DNA from: Thalassospiraceae bacterium LMO-JJ14
GTDB lineage: Bacteria; Pseudomonadota; Alphaproteobacteria; Rhodospirillales; Casp-alpha2
Direction: 5' to 3'
Assembly (NCBI GenBank): GCA_021555105.2
Contig: CP134604.1
Coordinates: forward strand, 2,480,001 to 2,544,000
Length of the DNA stretch: 64,000 bases
Below the pieces are notes generated by a model. It was given only the letters and a program-made list of their open reading frames with translations. It had not been told where the DNA came from and made no database searches. A program made the translations under genes and the position numbers. The stretch's first letter is position 1. Each line of letters opens with the position of its first letter. Below are positions 8,859 to 18,112 of this stretch, in pieces.

Positions 8859-9824
8859 ATGAACAAGCTTCACATCATCATCCTAGCCGCAGCAATTTTG
8901 TTGCCTCTTGGCAACTCATACGCCGACAGCGTCGAAGTCACGGTTACGCCGATTCCGCTCGACAATGCCACGCCGCAGAAATCGAAAGCCGATACGTTGA
9001 TTTATCGCGGCGGTCTGCACTTAAGCGCCATCGACCCCCGTTTCGGCGGATTTTCCGGCCTGGGCTTAAGCGCCGACGGCCTGCGCATGATCAGTGTTTC
9101 CGACGCCGCCGTCTCGTTCTCGGCCGAGCTTACTTACGATCAGGCGGGCAATCTTTCAGGCCTGAACAATCCCGATCTCGGCACGCTGGCCGATCTGGAC
9201 GGCGCACCGCTGGCCGGCAAGCGCTGGGCCGATGCCGAAGCCATGAGCCCCGGCGTCGAGGGAGAGATCATCATCGCCTTCGAGCGTGACCACCGGCTTT
9301 GGCGCTACGATCCGGGCGCCACCGTGCCGCGTGTCCTGCGCCCGCCGCTGGAACTCGCCGACATGCCCGCCAATGACGGCATCGAAGCGCTGACGCTGTT
9401 GCATGACGGCAGGCTGCTGGCAATCTCGGAAGGCGCACCCGATGAGCGCGCCAGCGTTGCCTGGGTCAGCAATGCCGCAGGCTGGGACGTACTGACCTAT
9501 GTCGCCGACAAGGGTTTTCGGCCGACCGGGGCGGCGACGCTGCCCGACGGCGACGTCGTGGTGCTGGAACGCTTTTACACGCCACGCGCCGGCGTGCGCA
9601 TCAAGATCAAGCGCATCAGCGCGGCGGACATCGGCCCCGGTGCGGAAATCACGGGGAAACTGCTGGCCAGTCTGGCGCCGCCTATGAACGTCGACAATTT
9701 CGAAGGGATCGAAGCCGTTGCGGCGGCGGGCGGTAAGGCCCACATCTATGTTATCTCCGACGACAACTTCAACCGTGGTGAGCAGCGTACATTGCTGATG
9801 ATGTTCGAACTGACGCCACACTGA
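8859..9824 (+). CDS. exported esterase-like/phytase-like beta-propeller protein
   Basis: 321 residues with a clear signal peptide (hydrophobic core IIILAAAILLPLG, cleavage near NSYA-DS). The mature part has GGFSGLGLSADG, DAEAMSP, NDGIEALTLLHDGRLLAISEG and DNFEGIEAV, the pattern of the 'esterase-like activity of phytase' proteins, a periplasmic propeller family common in alphaproteobacteria. Substrate and activity are not known from sequence. A second exported protein starts 24 bases downstream, suggesting co-expression. Confidence 0.8.
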   Translation: MNKLHIIILAAAILLPLGNSYADSVEVTVTPIPLDNATPQKSKADTLIYRGGLHLSAIDPRFGGFSGLGLSADGLRMISVSDAAVSFSAELTYDQAGNLSGLNNPDLGTLADLDGAPLAGKRWADAEAMSPGVEGEIIIAFERDHRLWRYDPGATVPRVLRPPLELADMPANDGIEALTLLHDGRLLAISEGAPDERASVAWVSNAAGWDVLTYVADKGFRPTGAATLPDGDVVVLERFYTPRAGVRIKIKRISAADIGPGAEITGKLLASLAPPMNVDNFEGIEAVAAAGGKAHIYVISDDNFNRGEQRTLLMMFELTPH

Positions 9825-9848
9825 TCTTTTCCAGAGACCCGCGCACCG

Positions 9849-11054
9849 ATGCACTTGCCGACAGCCCCGATTATCGCCCTGACTGCCGTTGTTTTTGCTG
9901 CAGCACCGCACATGGCGATAGCGGCTGCGGAAGACGGCACCGTTCAGTTCATGCATCGTGGCGTACAGATAGCCGGCAAACCGGCACCGCCGGGAAAATA
10001 TTACGATATCGACATCGTGCCGCCGGCAATAGGGGCGGAAACCGTCAAGGCGGCGCTGGATATCCTGTATGAAGGCTCAGCCTACAACGCCAAAGCGATC
10101 GAGAAACTCAAGACAGCCGGCAATGTGGTCATCGTCTATGACCCGGCGTTTCCCGGGCGTGAACTGACCAAGGTCACCATCGCCGCGTTTCTGCCGGATT
10201 TCTATCAGGCATCGGGCAAAACCAGGGATTTCCTGACCGTCGTCGGCCGCTTCGGCGCAAAGTGGTCACCTCGCGACCTGGCACCGGTTCTGGCGCACGA
10301 GCTGACCGGACACGGCATGCAGCATCTGCGCGGGCGGCTGGAGCATGTGCGCGAGGTCGATCTGGAGTGCGAGGCGTATCTGTATCAGGAAAAAGCCTAT
10401 CAGGACCTGGGCTTCGACAAGAACGAACGCGAAATGATCAAGTTCCGCCAGGTGCTCGAACGTCACTGGTGCGCCGACTTCCGGAACTGGCAGAAGAAGA
10501 ACAGCCGAAAGGCGCTGGCGTCATGGGACAAACGGCATCCCGATATTCCGGCTATCCTTGACGATTATCTGGTCTATATCGACGCCTTGCGTGAAAGCGG
10601 GGTTGCAACCAGCGCCGTCTCCAAGGCGCGCAAGCAGCAGGGCATCGTCGCCCGCCAGCGGCTGGCGCGCCTGTCCGAAAGCACAAATCCCGAAGATCAA
10701 TTCCAGTTGGGACTGATCCATGCCCGCGGCATCGGTGTCGCGGCCAATCCGCAAACCGCGCTGCACTGGTTCGAACGCGCCGCCGAAGCCGGTCATGCAC
10801 AGGCCCAGTTCGAGCTGTCGCGGATGTATTGGCAGGGGGACGGTGTACCCGCCGACAAGGCGATTTCGGCGCAATGGGCAAAATCGGCGGCAGAAAACGG
10901 TGTCCCGGAAGCCGCTTATCTGTACGGCGCGATGCTGGTCAACGGCGACGGGGTTGCACGCGACCGCCGTCAGGGCCGCATGTGGATTGAAAAAGCCGCC
11001 GACGCCGGAGTCGATAAAGCCGTCGATGCCCTCAGGAAACTGCCGGCCAACTGA
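9849..11054 (+). CDS. exported Sel1-repeat protein with a metallopeptidase-like N-terminal domain
   Basis: 401 residues. A signal peptide (APIIALTAVVFAAAPHMAIAA) is followed by a domain of about 230 residues and by three Sel1/TPR-like repeats (FQLGLIHARGIGV, FELSRMYWQGDGV, YLYGAMLVNGDGV) near residues 280-385. The middle domain contains HELTGHGMQH and, about 25 residues on, ECEAYLYQ. This resembles a zinc-peptidase site (His-Glu...His plus a downstream Glu), but the spacing is HExxxH rather than HExxH, so activity is uncertain. Sel1 repeats mediate protein contacts, often at the envelope. It stops one base before the retropepsin-like gene. Confidence 0.75.
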   Translation: MHLPTAPIIALTAVVFAAAPHMAIAAAEDGTVQFMHRGVQIAGKPAPPGKYYDIDIVPPAIGAETVKAALDILYEGSAYNAKAIEKLKTAGNVVIVYDPAFPGRELTKVTIAAFLPDFYQASGKTRDFLTVVGRFGAKWSPRDLAPVLAHELTGHGMQHLRGRLEHVREVDLECEAYLYQEKAYQDLGFDKNEREMIKFRQVLERHWCADFRNWQKKNSRKALASWDKRHPDIPAILDDYLVYIDALRESGVATSAVSKARKQQGIVARQRLARLSESTNPEDQFQLGLIHARGIGVAANPQTALHWFERAAEAGHAQAQFELSRMYWQGDGVPADKAISAQWAKSAAENGVPEAAYLYGAMLVNGDGVARDRRQGRMWIEKAADAGVDKAVDALRKLPAN

Positions 11055-11055
11055 T

Positions 11056-11748
11056 ATGAACGCACGCGTCCTGATCCTCATTATCTGCTGCATCGGCGTC
11101 GCCGTGCTGATCTGGTTTCTGTCGAACGCGTTCCCCGGCGCGCTGGAAAGCGACGCCGAGCAGGCCAGCCTTGTCCGCGCCTTTGCCCTGATGGTGCTGA
11201 TCGGCGCCGGGCTGGTCCTGTCACCGAAGCTCAATCTCAGGGGCGCGCTGAAAGCCGTCTTTATCTGGGGCATGATCGGTCTGGTGCTGGTTGTCGGCTA
11301 TACCCTGCGCGACGATTTCAAAATCATCGCCCAGCGTCTGGGCGGTGCATTGGTGCCTTCGATCGCACAACAAACAGGGGCAGGGGAAATCACCCTGAAC
11401 CGGGGCCGGGATGGCCACTTCCATGCCAGCGCGAAGGTCAACGGGACAACCGTGCAGTTTCTCGTCGATACCGGCGCCAGCGTCGTCACGCTGAGCCGGG
11501 ATGATGCCGCGCGTGCCGGGCTGAACCCGGATGAGCTGACGTTTTCGCAAACTTTCCGTACCGCCAACGGCACAGCCTTCGGCGCACCGGTCAGGATCGC
11601 ACGGCTATCGATCGGGGATATCGAACTCGCCGACGTGCGCGCCGCGGTCATGGACAGAGGGCTGACGGGATCGCTTCTCGGCATGAGCTTCCTCGAGCGC
11701 TTGTCATCGTATTCCGTCAAGGGCGATACCCTGTCGTTGAAGCGCTAG
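11056..11748 (+). CDS. membrane-anchored retropepsin-like aspartic protease (TIGR02281 type)
   Basis: 230 residues. Two or three hydrophobic segments occupy the first 85 residues, followed by a single aspartic-protease lobe with the catalytic FLVDTGASVVTLS and the flap-side segment GLTGSLLGMSFL. Such one-lobe clan AA proteins act as dimers, probably on the periplasmic face. The frame is open upstream, but the ATG at 11056 directly follows the stop of the preceding gene and begins a hydrophobic segment, so it is taken as the start. The substrate is unknown. Confidence 0.85.
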   Translation: MNARVLILIICCIGVAVLIWFLSNAFPGALESDAEQASLVRAFALMVLIGAGLVLSPKLNLRGALKAVFIWGMIGLVLVVGYTLRDDFKIIAQRLGGALVPSIAQQTGAGEITLNRGRDGHFHASAKVNGTTVQFLVDTGASVVTLSRDDAARAGLNPDELTFSQTFRTANGTAFGAPVRIARLSIGDIELADVRAAVMDRGLTGSLLGMSFLERLSSYSVKGDTLSLKR

Positions 11749-11802
11749 ACCTCACAAAATCGTGCCCTTTCCAAGCGGGCGTTCAATCGCTACTTAATTG
11801 GT

Positions 11803-12420
11803 ATGTTCAAACGCCGCGTTCCCTTACCCGTTCACCGCAAAGCCATGGCCAGCGTCTGGCCGGAAATGGGCTGGCGGCGCGCGACGCGGTATCTGATGTA
11901 CCGTATCGGACGTTTGCCGGGCTCGGGGTATGCAATCGCCGGGGGATTTGCCTGGGGCGCGGCAATGTCGTTCACGCCGTTCATCGGTCTGCACATCGTC
12001 ATGTCCGCATTCGGCGCATGGCTGTCCAGGTGCAGTATCGTCGCCGCCGTACTGGGAACCATCATCGGCAATCCGTGGACGTTCCCGTTCATCTGGATCT
12101 GGCTCTATAAATCCGGTGTCGCCATGGGCTTCGGACAGCGCGGCGTCAACGCCGAAGCCATGGATTTTTCCGCCCTGTTCGGATCGATCACCGAAGCCAC
12201 GCTCAGGGGCGAGTGGTCCTTCATCGCCGAGCATGCCATGCCGGTCCTGACACCGATGCTGGCGTCAGCAATCCCGACGTCCGTAATTGTATGGGTAATA
12301 TTCTTCCTGTTGCTGAAACCGGTTATCGAGCGTTACAAAAGTGCAGCACTGAAAAGACGTGCAGCACGCGCCGCCGAACTTATCGACGGCCTGGCGGGAG
12401 AACAGGGAGAGGTAGCATGA
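11803..12420 (+). CDS. DUF2062 membrane protein
   Basis: 205 residues with the DUF2062 core: FAWGAAMSFTPFIGLH, then GTIIGNPWTFPFIWIWLYKSG, and a further membrane segment VIVWVIFFLLL. Three to four transmembrane helices are expected in the inner membrane. The family is widespread in proteobacteria and has no established function. The stop overlaps the start of pdxJ in an ATGA, so the two are translationally coupled. This pairing, ahead of pdxJ-acpS, is common in Rhodospirillales. Confidence 0.85.
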   Translation: MFKRRVPLPVHRKAMASVWPEMGWRRATRYLMYRIGRLPGSGYAIAGGFAWGAAMSFTPFIGLHIVMSAFGAWLSRCSIVAAVLGTIIGNPWTFPFIWIWLYKSGVAMGFGQRGVNAEAMDFSALFGSITEATLRGEWSFIAEHAMPVLTPMLASAIPTSVIVWVIFFLLLKPVIERYKSAALKRRAARAAELIDGLAGEQGEVA

Positions 12421-13172
12421 GCAAAGCACTTCGTCTTGGCGTCAACATCGATCACGTAGCAACCATTCGCAACGCCCGGGGCGGTGTACACCCCGATCCG
12501 GTTCATGCCGCCAAACTGGCGGAAAAAGCCGGCGCCGACGGCATCACCGCACACCTTCGCGAAGACCGCCGCCACATTTCCGACAGCGATATCGCACGGC
12601 TGATGGACGCCATCATCCTGCCGCTCAATCTTGAAATGGCGGCGACGGACGAGATGCTGCAGATTGCGCTCCGTCACGAACCGCACGCAGCGTGTATCGT
12701 CCCTGAAAAGCGCGAAGAACGGACCACCGAAGGCGGCCTTGACGTTGCCGGTGGCTTCAAGACGCTGGAGCCTGTAGTCGGCGCACTCCGCGATAAGGGT
12801 ATCCGCGTTTCGCTGTTCATCGAACCAGATCCGAAGCAACTCGAAGCGGCGTCGAAACTGGGCGCGGACATCATCGAACTGCACACCGGCCGTTATTGCG
12901 AAGTCGAGGGCGAGGCCCGCGCACAGGAACTTCAGCGCATCGTCGATGCCGCGGCGGCGAGCGAGGACCTCGGCCTTGAATGCCATGCCGGACATGGGCT
13001 GACGTTCGATACCGTCGCCCCGATTGCCGCCATCGCGCAGGTCGTCGAACTGAACATCGGGCATTTCCTGATCGGCGAAGCGATCTTCTCCGGCCTCGAC
13101 AGCGCCATTCGCCGCATGCGTTCGCTGATGGACAAGGCCCGCGCCGATATGCGGGGCGAACGCACGGCGTGA
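12417..13172 (+). CDS. pdxJ: pyridoxine 5'-phosphate synthase PdxJ
   Basis: 251 residues. PdxJ condenses 1-deoxy-xylulose 5-phosphate with 3-amino-2-oxopropyl phosphate to give pyridoxine 5'-phosphate, the last ring-forming step of the DXP-dependent vitamin B6 route. The sequence shows LGVNIDHVATIRNARGG, HLREDRRHI and VPEKREERTTEGG, all family signatures, and HAGHGL near the C terminus. It overlaps DUF2062 upstream (ATGA) and acpS downstream. DXP also feeds IspDF, encoded at 59704-60885. Confidence 0.97.
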   Translation: MSKALRLGVNIDHVATIRNARGGVHPDPVHAAKLAEKAGADGITAHLREDRRHISDSDIARLMDAIILPLNLEMAATDEMLQIALRHEPHAACIVPEKREERTTEGGLDVAGGFKTLEPVVGALRDKGIRVSLFIEPDPKQLEAASKLGADIIELHTGRYCEVEGEARAQELQRIVDAAAASEDLGLECHAGHGLTFDTVAPIAAIAQVVELNIGHFLIGEAIFSGLDSAIRRMRSLMDKARADMRGERTA

Positions 13173-13570
13173 TTATCGGCATCGGCACGGATTTATGTGA
13201 CATCCGCCGTATCGAACGGACGCTCGGGCGTTTCGGTGACCGCTTTATCGCGCGGCTGTATGACGACTATGAAATCAAGAAAGCCATGCGCCGGGAAAAT
13301 CCGGCGTCGAGCTTTGCACAAAGTTTCGCCGCCAAGGAAGCCTGCGCCAAGGCGCTCGGCACCGGCTTCCGCAAGGGTGTTTTCTGGCGCGACATGGTGG
13401 TGCAGAACCTGCCGACGGGGCAGCCGGTCATGCTGTTGAAGGGCGGGGCCAAGGCACGCCTGGACGAACTGACCCCTGCGGGCATGACGGCAAAAGTCGA
13501 CGTCTCGCAGACCGACGAATACCCGATGGCGCATGCCATGGTGATCATTTCCGCGGACCCGCCATTATGA
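13169..13570 (+). CDS. acpS: holo-[acyl-carrier-protein] synthase AcpS
   Basis: 133 residues. AcpS transfers 4'-phosphopantetheine from CoA to acyl carrier protein, making fatty-acid synthesis possible. Seen are IIGIGTDLCDIRRIE with the Mg-binding Asp, and SFAAKEACAKALG with the catalytic Glu/Lys helix. The start is GTG at 13169, overlapping the pdxJ stop by four bases; the next ATG would be inside the fold. The pdxJ-acpS pairing is conserved, but lepB, which usually follows, lies 8 kb away here. Confidence 0.95.
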   Translation: MIIGIGTDLCDIRRIERTLGRFGDRFIARLYDDYEIKKAMRRENPASSFAQSFAAKEACAKALGTGFRKGVFWRDMVVQNLPTGQPVMLLKGGAKARLDELTPAGMTAKVDVSQTDEYPMAHAMVIISADPPL

Positions 13571-13953
13571 CAGGCGCATCCGGCTTCGGCTCATTTCCCA
13601 AGCAACATCGCGAATTCTTCAACGCCCTGGACGAAGACGGCTGGGAAACAGTCGATGGTTTTGACGGCATCGAGAGCAAGGTGCTTTCCGGCCGCTTTGA
13701 CGATGCATCGGGGGCCGTCACCCGCATCACACGCTGGGCCGCCGGCACGGTATCGCCGGATCTGTCGGTTCATGACTGGTGCGAGGAAGTCTTTATCGTT
13801 TCCGGCACGTTGATCATCGGCACGCCGGAAAATGAGGAAACGGTCCTGGCACCCGGCACTTACGCCGTGCGTCCACCGCACGTGCCGCACGGCCCGTTTT
13901 TCACGCGGGACGGCTGCGTCATGCTGGAATTTCTGTACTACCCGCCAGCGTAA
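13567..13953 (+). CDS. cupin-domain protein
   Basis: 128 residues forming a single small beta-barrel: HDWCEEVFIVSGTLIIG, then PGTYAVRPPHVPHGPFF and MLEFLYYPP. The His/Glu pattern of the two cupin motifs is largely kept (H-x3-E and PHVPHG), so one metal ion is likely. It resembles ChrR-type cupin_7 proteins without the anti-sigma part. The function could be enzymatic or sensory. Its start overlaps acpS by ATGA, and it runs into a convergent PLP-enzyme gene. Confidence 0.75.
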   Translation: MTGASGFGSFPKQHREFFNALDEDGWETVDGFDGIESKVLSGRFDDASGAVTRITRWAAGTVSPDLSVHDWCEEVFIVSGTLIIGTPENEETVLAPGTYAVRPPHVPHGPFFTRDGCVMLEFLYYPPA

Positions 13954-13966
13954 CCAAACCAGCGCC

Positions 13967-15091
13967 TTACTGCCCGATGGCCTGTTCCAGGTCGGCGATC
14001 AGATCGTCGGCGCTTTCCAGCCCCACCGACAGCCTGAGCAGGTCCTGCGGCGTCGGACTGTCCGGGCCTTCGACCGGACCGCGATGTTCGATCAGGCTTT
14101 CGGTCCCGCCGAGCGAGGTTGCGTTCGTGAACAGCTTCGTGCGCGTGACGGCACGAGCCGCCGCTTCTTCGCCGCCGTTCAGGCGGATCGACATCATGCC
14201 ACCGAAGCCGCGCATCTGTTTCGCCGCGATTTCATGCCCCGGATGATCCGGCAATCCCGGATATAAAACGTGCGATATGGCGGGATTGGCCTGCATCGCC
14301 TGGGCGACCCTGAGCGCGTTCTCCGAATGCCGTTGCATGCGCACGTCGAGCGTCCTGAGACCGCGCAGCAACAACCACGATTCGAAAGCCCCGAGCGTCG
14401 AGCCGAAGCCGGCACGCGCGCTGTGTATCCTCTCCCATAGACCGTCCTTGCTGTTCGTGATCAGCGCGCCTGCCAGCACATCGGAATGACCGTTCAGGTA
14501 CTTGGTCGCGGAATGCATGACGACATCCGCGCCGAAATCGAGCGAGCGGGTGATGCACGGTGGCGCCGCCGTGGAATCGATGAACAGTTTGGCATCAGCC
14601 TTGTGCGCGATGTAAGCGGCGGCGGCGATGTCGGTGATCGACCAGTCCGGATTGGCCGGGGTTTCGATCCACACGGCTTTCGTCGCGCCCGGCTCGATGG
14701 CGGCCTGCATCGCTGCCAGATCGCCGTTCGGATACAGCGTGACGCGCAGCCCGAACGCGGGCGCTTCCTTGAGCATCCAACTGCGCAGATACCAGTACAT
14801 GGTCTCCGGCGCGATGACGTGCGCCCCGGGACCGAGCGCCGTCAGAAGACACGTTGCCGCCGCCATCCCGGATGCAAATACCATTGCCCCCTGACCGCCT
14901 TCGAGCCGCATCAGCACCTGCTCGACATCGACCATGCCGGGGCCGTCATCGCGATAGTACGCATAGCCGTATCCCTTGGCGTAGGTCGTTGCCGGTTTTA
15001 TCTGCGGCGCAACATCGCCTGTGCCGGCATCGGATTTGCCGATCATTGCGGCGGCGATGGTCGCCGGATTTGTATAGTTATCGTCCGTCAT
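13967..15091 (-). CDS. Cys/Met-metabolism PLP-dependent enzyme (cystathionine gamma-synthase family)
   Basis: 374 residues with the family order: PATTYAKGYGYAYYRD, GGQGAMVFASGMAAA, WIETPANPDWSITDI, and the PLP lysine in HSATKYLNGHSDV. Members perform gamma- or beta-elimination/replacement on cysteine, cystathionine, methionine or O-acyl homoserine, and specificity cannot be read safely from the sequence. It is clearly distinct from MetY at 24089-25378, lacking the long insert. AAGGGAGA precedes the ATG. It is encoded alone, facing the cupin gene. Confidence 0.85.
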   Translation of the reverse strand: MTDDNYTNPATIAAAMIGKSDAGTGDVAPQIKPATTYAKGYGYAYYRDDGPGMVDVEQVLMRLEGGQGAMVFASGMAAATCLLTALGPGAHVIAPETMYWYLRSWMLKEAPAFGLRVTLYPNGDLAAMQAAIEPGATKAVWIETPANPDWSITDIAAAAYIAHKADAKLFIDSTAAPPCITRSLDFGADVVMHSATKYLNGHSDVLAGALITNSKDGLWERIHSARAGFGSTLGAFESWLLLRGLRTLDVRMQRHSENALRVAQAMQANPAISHVLYPGLPDHPGHEIAAKQMRGFGGMMSIRLNGGEEAAARAVTRTKLFTNATSLGGTESLIEHRGPVEGPDSPTPQDLLRLSVGLESADDLIADLEQAIGQ

Positions 15092-15228
15092 ATCGGTTCT
15101 CCCTTGCCTTCAGAGTGTGACCTGACGCCGGTTGCTTCAACGCGAAAATTGATTCGGTTACATTCAGGCCGGGTGCGGGGCCTTAATGATGTTTGCCGTG
15201 TTCATGGCTGTATCCACCGCATAAACTC

Positions 15229-15945
15229 ATGTCCATGGACTGGCAGGACGACGGCATCATACTCAGCGTGCGCAAGCATGGCGAAAGCTCGGCCATCGTG
15301 AACGTTCTGACACGCGGACACGGGCGCCATGCCGGGCTTGTCCGCGGCGGCAGCGGCAAACGCCTGAACGGCATCCTGCAGCCGGGGAACAAGGTGCAAG
15401 CCAGATGGCATGCGCGTCTGCCTGAACACCTCGGCAACTACACCGTCGAGCCGATGAAAGCCTATGCGGCTGCCGCGCTTTCGGATGCCAGAAGACTGGC
15501 TGCGCTGACGTCGGCCTGTGCCCTGATCGAAGCGTCGCTGCCGGAGCGCGAACCGCATCCGGCGATTCTTGACGGCTTCGAGATTCTCCTGGGGGCACTC
15601 GAAGACGACAGTGTATGGCCGGTGATCTATGTGAAGTGGGAAATCGGCTTGCTGGCGGAACTGGGCTTCGGCCTCGATCTTGCGCATTGCGCCGCGACCG
15701 GCACCACCGAGGACCTGACCTATGTCTCGCCCCGCACAGGCCGCGCGGTTTCGACCGCTGCCGCCATGCCCTACAAGGAGCGGCTTCTGCCGTTGCCGGC
15801 GTTTCTGATCGACCGCAATGCCGAAGCAGACATCGCAAGCGGCCTGCAACTGACCGGATATTTCCTCGAAAATCATGTGTTTCAGCACCGCGATACAGAG
15901 TTACCGGCGGCGCGGCGACGTTTGGCTGAGCGTTTCCGCAAGTGA
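15229..15945 (+). CDS. recO: DNA repair protein RecO
   Basis: 238 residues. RecO anneals single strands and, with RecR, loads RecA at gaps (RecFOR pathway). The start MDWQDDGIILSVRKHGESSAIV is the OB-fold N terminus typical of alphaproteobacterial RecO, followed by GHGRHAGLVRGG. The helical C-terminal part contains LTYVSPRTGRAVS. The cysteines of the zinc finger seen in some RecO are not all present. The start could be 15229 or the second ATG at 15235; neither has a strong ribosome site. recO usually follows era but is separate from it here. Confidence 0.9.
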   Translation: MSMDWQDDGIILSVRKHGESSAIVNVLTRGHGRHAGLVRGGSGKRLNGILQPGNKVQARWHARLPEHLGNYTVEPMKAYAAAALSDARRLAALTSACALIEASLPEREPHPAILDGFEILLGALEDDSVWPVIYVKWEIGLLAELGFGLDLAHCAATGTTEDLTYVSPRTGRAVSTAAAMPYKERLLPLPAFLIDRNAEADIASGLQLTGYFLENHVFQHRDTELPAARRRLAERFRK

Positions 15946-16022
15946 TCTTGCGGCCGTGAGCCTTGATCGTCGCACCCTGCGTGCTAAGAACGTTGCGGCT
16001 AAAAACTAAGGAGACATCATTC

Positions 16023-17237
16023 ATGCCCGGTCCGTTACAAGGTATCCGCGTTTTCGATCTGACCCGTATTCTCGCAGGGCCGAGCTGCACCCAGATGCTC
16101 GGTGACCTCGGTGCCGACGTCATCAAGATCGAGCGCGCCGGTGAAGGCGACGACACGCGCAAATTCGCACCGCCCTACATCAAAGGCGAAGACGGCGAGG
16201 ATACCTCGGAAGCCGCATATTTCTGCGCCGCCAACCGCAACAAGCGTTCGGTCACACTGGACATCGCCAAGCCCGAAGGACAGGCGCTGGCGAAAAAGCT
16301 GATCGCTCAGTCGCATGTGCTGGTGGAAAACTTCAAGACCGGCGGGCTGGCGAAATACGGTCTCGGCTATGACGACCTGAAGGATGAATTCCCGGGCCTG
16401 ATCTATTGCTCGATCACCGGTTTCGGTAACTCCGGCCCGTATGCGAAACGTCCGGGCTATGACGTACTGATCCAGGGCATGAGCGGCTTCATGAGCCTGA
16501 CCGGCGAGCCCGATGGTGAGCCGATGAAAGCCGCCGTTCCCGTCGCCGACCTGATGGCCGGGATGTACGCCGCGGTGTCGATCAATGCCGCGCTGCGCCA
16601 CCGTGAAGTGACGGGCGAAGGGCAGCACATCGACATCGGCATGCTCGACGTGATGGTCGCGTTTTCCACCATCATGGGCATGAACTACCTGGCGACCGGC
16701 AACAATCCGCCGCGCCTAGGCAACGCGCACCCGAACATCGTGCCGTATCAGGCGTTCGAAACATCGGACGGGGCGATCATTCTCGCGGTCGGCAACGACG
16801 GCCAGTTCCAGCGCTTCTGCAAGGTTGCCGAGTGCACGGAGCTTTGCGACGACCCGGCCTATGCGACCAACGGCGCGCGGCTCAAGAACCGCGACGCGCT
16901 GATCCCGGTGCTGCGCGACATCATCGCCAAAAAGCCGATGGATTTCTGGCTCAAGGAACTGGAAGCGAACTCGGTCAGTTGCGGGCCGATCTGGAAACTC
17001 GATCAGGTCTTCAACGACGAACATGTACTGGCCCGCAACATGCGGATCGAAATGGACCAGCCGGCGACCGGCGCCAAGGTGCCGCTGATCAACAGCCCGA
17101 TCAAGATGTCCGGCACGCCGGTCAGCGCACGCCTCGCGCCGCCGACCATCGGCGAGCATACCGACAGCGTGCTGCACGATCTGCTCGGCATGGACGATGC
17201 CGAGATTGCCAAGTTGCGTGACGAGGGGATTGTCTGA
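16023..17237 (+). CDS. family III CoA transferase (CaiB/BaiF)
   Basis: 404 residues. These enzymes swap CoA between carboxylic acids via an aspartyl-CoA intermediate. Seen are PLQGIRVFDLTRILAGPSC, LGADVIKIER, NRNKRSVTLDI, and HIDIGMLDVMV, whose Asp is the likely nucleophile. AAGGAGACA lies ahead of the ATG at 16023. The next gene, an alpha/beta hydrolase, starts two bases after the stop, suggesting a small catabolic operon. Substrates (possibly short dicarboxylic or aromatic acids) cannot be named. Confidence 0.9.
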   Translation: MPGPLQGIRVFDLTRILAGPSCTQMLGDLGADVIKIERAGEGDDTRKFAPPYIKGEDGEDTSEAAYFCAANRNKRSVTLDIAKPEGQALAKKLIAQSHVLVENFKTGGLAKYGLGYDDLKDEFPGLIYCSITGFGNSGPYAKRPGYDVLIQGMSGFMSLTGEPDGEPMKAAVPVADLMAGMYAAVSINAALRHREVTGEGQHIDIGMLDVMVAFSTIMGMNYLATGNNPPRLGNAHPNIVPYQAFETSDGAIILAVGNDGQFQRFCKVAECTELCDDPAYATNGARLKNRDALIPVLRDIIAKKPMDFWLKELEANSVSCGPIWKLDQVFNDEHVLARNMRIEMDQPATGAKVPLINSPIKMSGTPVSARLAPPTIGEHTDSVLHDLLGMDDAEIAKLRDEGIV

Positions 17238-17239
17238 TC

Positions 17240-18097
17240 ATGATCCCCGAACCACCCCGGGCCGGCAGCTTTCTCTCTCTCGCACCAAGTGGTTTTCACC
17301 GCATCGCCTTTACCGACTGGGGTGAACAAAGGGGCCGCAAAGCCACCGTCTGCGTGCATGGACTGACACGGTCCAGCCGTGACTTCGACGTGATCGCTTC
17401 GGCATTGTCGGAAACCGGAAGGGTTGTTTGCGCGGACGTCGCCGGGCGCGGCGCCAGCGACTGGCTTGTCAATCCGAAAGACTACTCGTACCCCAATTAC
17501 ATGAACGACATGTCGGGGCTGATGGCGCATATCGGCGCCGAGCGCGTCGACTGGATCGGCACGTCGATGGGCGGTCTGATCGGCATGATGCTGGCGGCAA
17601 CGTCCGGCACACCGATCCGCAAGCTGGTCATCAACGATATCGGGCCGCTGCTGGCCAAGGAAGCGCTTGTGCGCATCTGCCACTATGTCGGCGCGGCGCC
17701 GTCGTTTCAGGACGTGGAGGCCATAGAGTCCTATCTGCGCGAAGTACACGCGCCGTTCGGCGACTTGAACGACGAGCAATGGCGGCACTTGGCCGTGACC
17801 TCATCGATCCCGGACGGGGAAGGGGGCATGCGTCTGCATTACGACCCGAACATCGCCAGCGCCTTCTGCGCCGGTCCGATCGAGGATGTCGAGCTGTGGT
17901 CCGTCTGGGACCGGATCACCTGTCCGGTGCTGGTGCTGCGCGGTGAAAATTCCGACCTGCTGAGCGTGGCGACGGCGGACGAAATGACGAAACGCGGTCC
18001 CAAGGCCGAGGTCGTCACCATCAAGGGCTGCGGCCATGCCCCGGCATTGATGGACCCGGATCAGATCGAAATTGTGAAAACCTGGCTGGCGTCGTAG
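17240..18097 (+). CDS. alpha/beta hydrolase
   Basis: 285 residues with the oxyanion segment VCVHGLTRSSRD, the nucleophile elbow GTSMGGLIGM, a late Asp in LRGENSDLL and the catalytic His in GCGHAPALMD, giving a complete Ser-Asp-His triad. A cap region sits near residues 135-190. No signal peptide is present, so it is cytoplasmic. Its tight spacing to the CoA-transferase gene suggests action on a related ester or thioester. The neighbouring MFS gene is convergent and ends 16 bases away. Confidence 0.85.
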   Translation: MIPEPPRAGSFLSLAPSGFHRIAFTDWGEQRGRKATVCVHGLTRSSRDFDVIASALSETGRVVCADVAGRGASDWLVNPKDYSYPNYMNDMSGLMAHIGAERVDWIGTSMGGLIGMMLAATSGTPIRKLVINDIGPLLAKEALVRICHYVGAAPSFQDVEAIESYLREVHAPFGDLNDEQWRHLAVTSSIPDGEGGMRLHYDPNIASAFCAGPIEDVELWSVWDRITCPVLVLRGENSDLLSVATADEMTKRGPKAEVVTIKGCGHAPALMDPDQIEIVKTWLAS

Positions 18098-18112
18098 CGC
18101 GTCGCAATCCGC

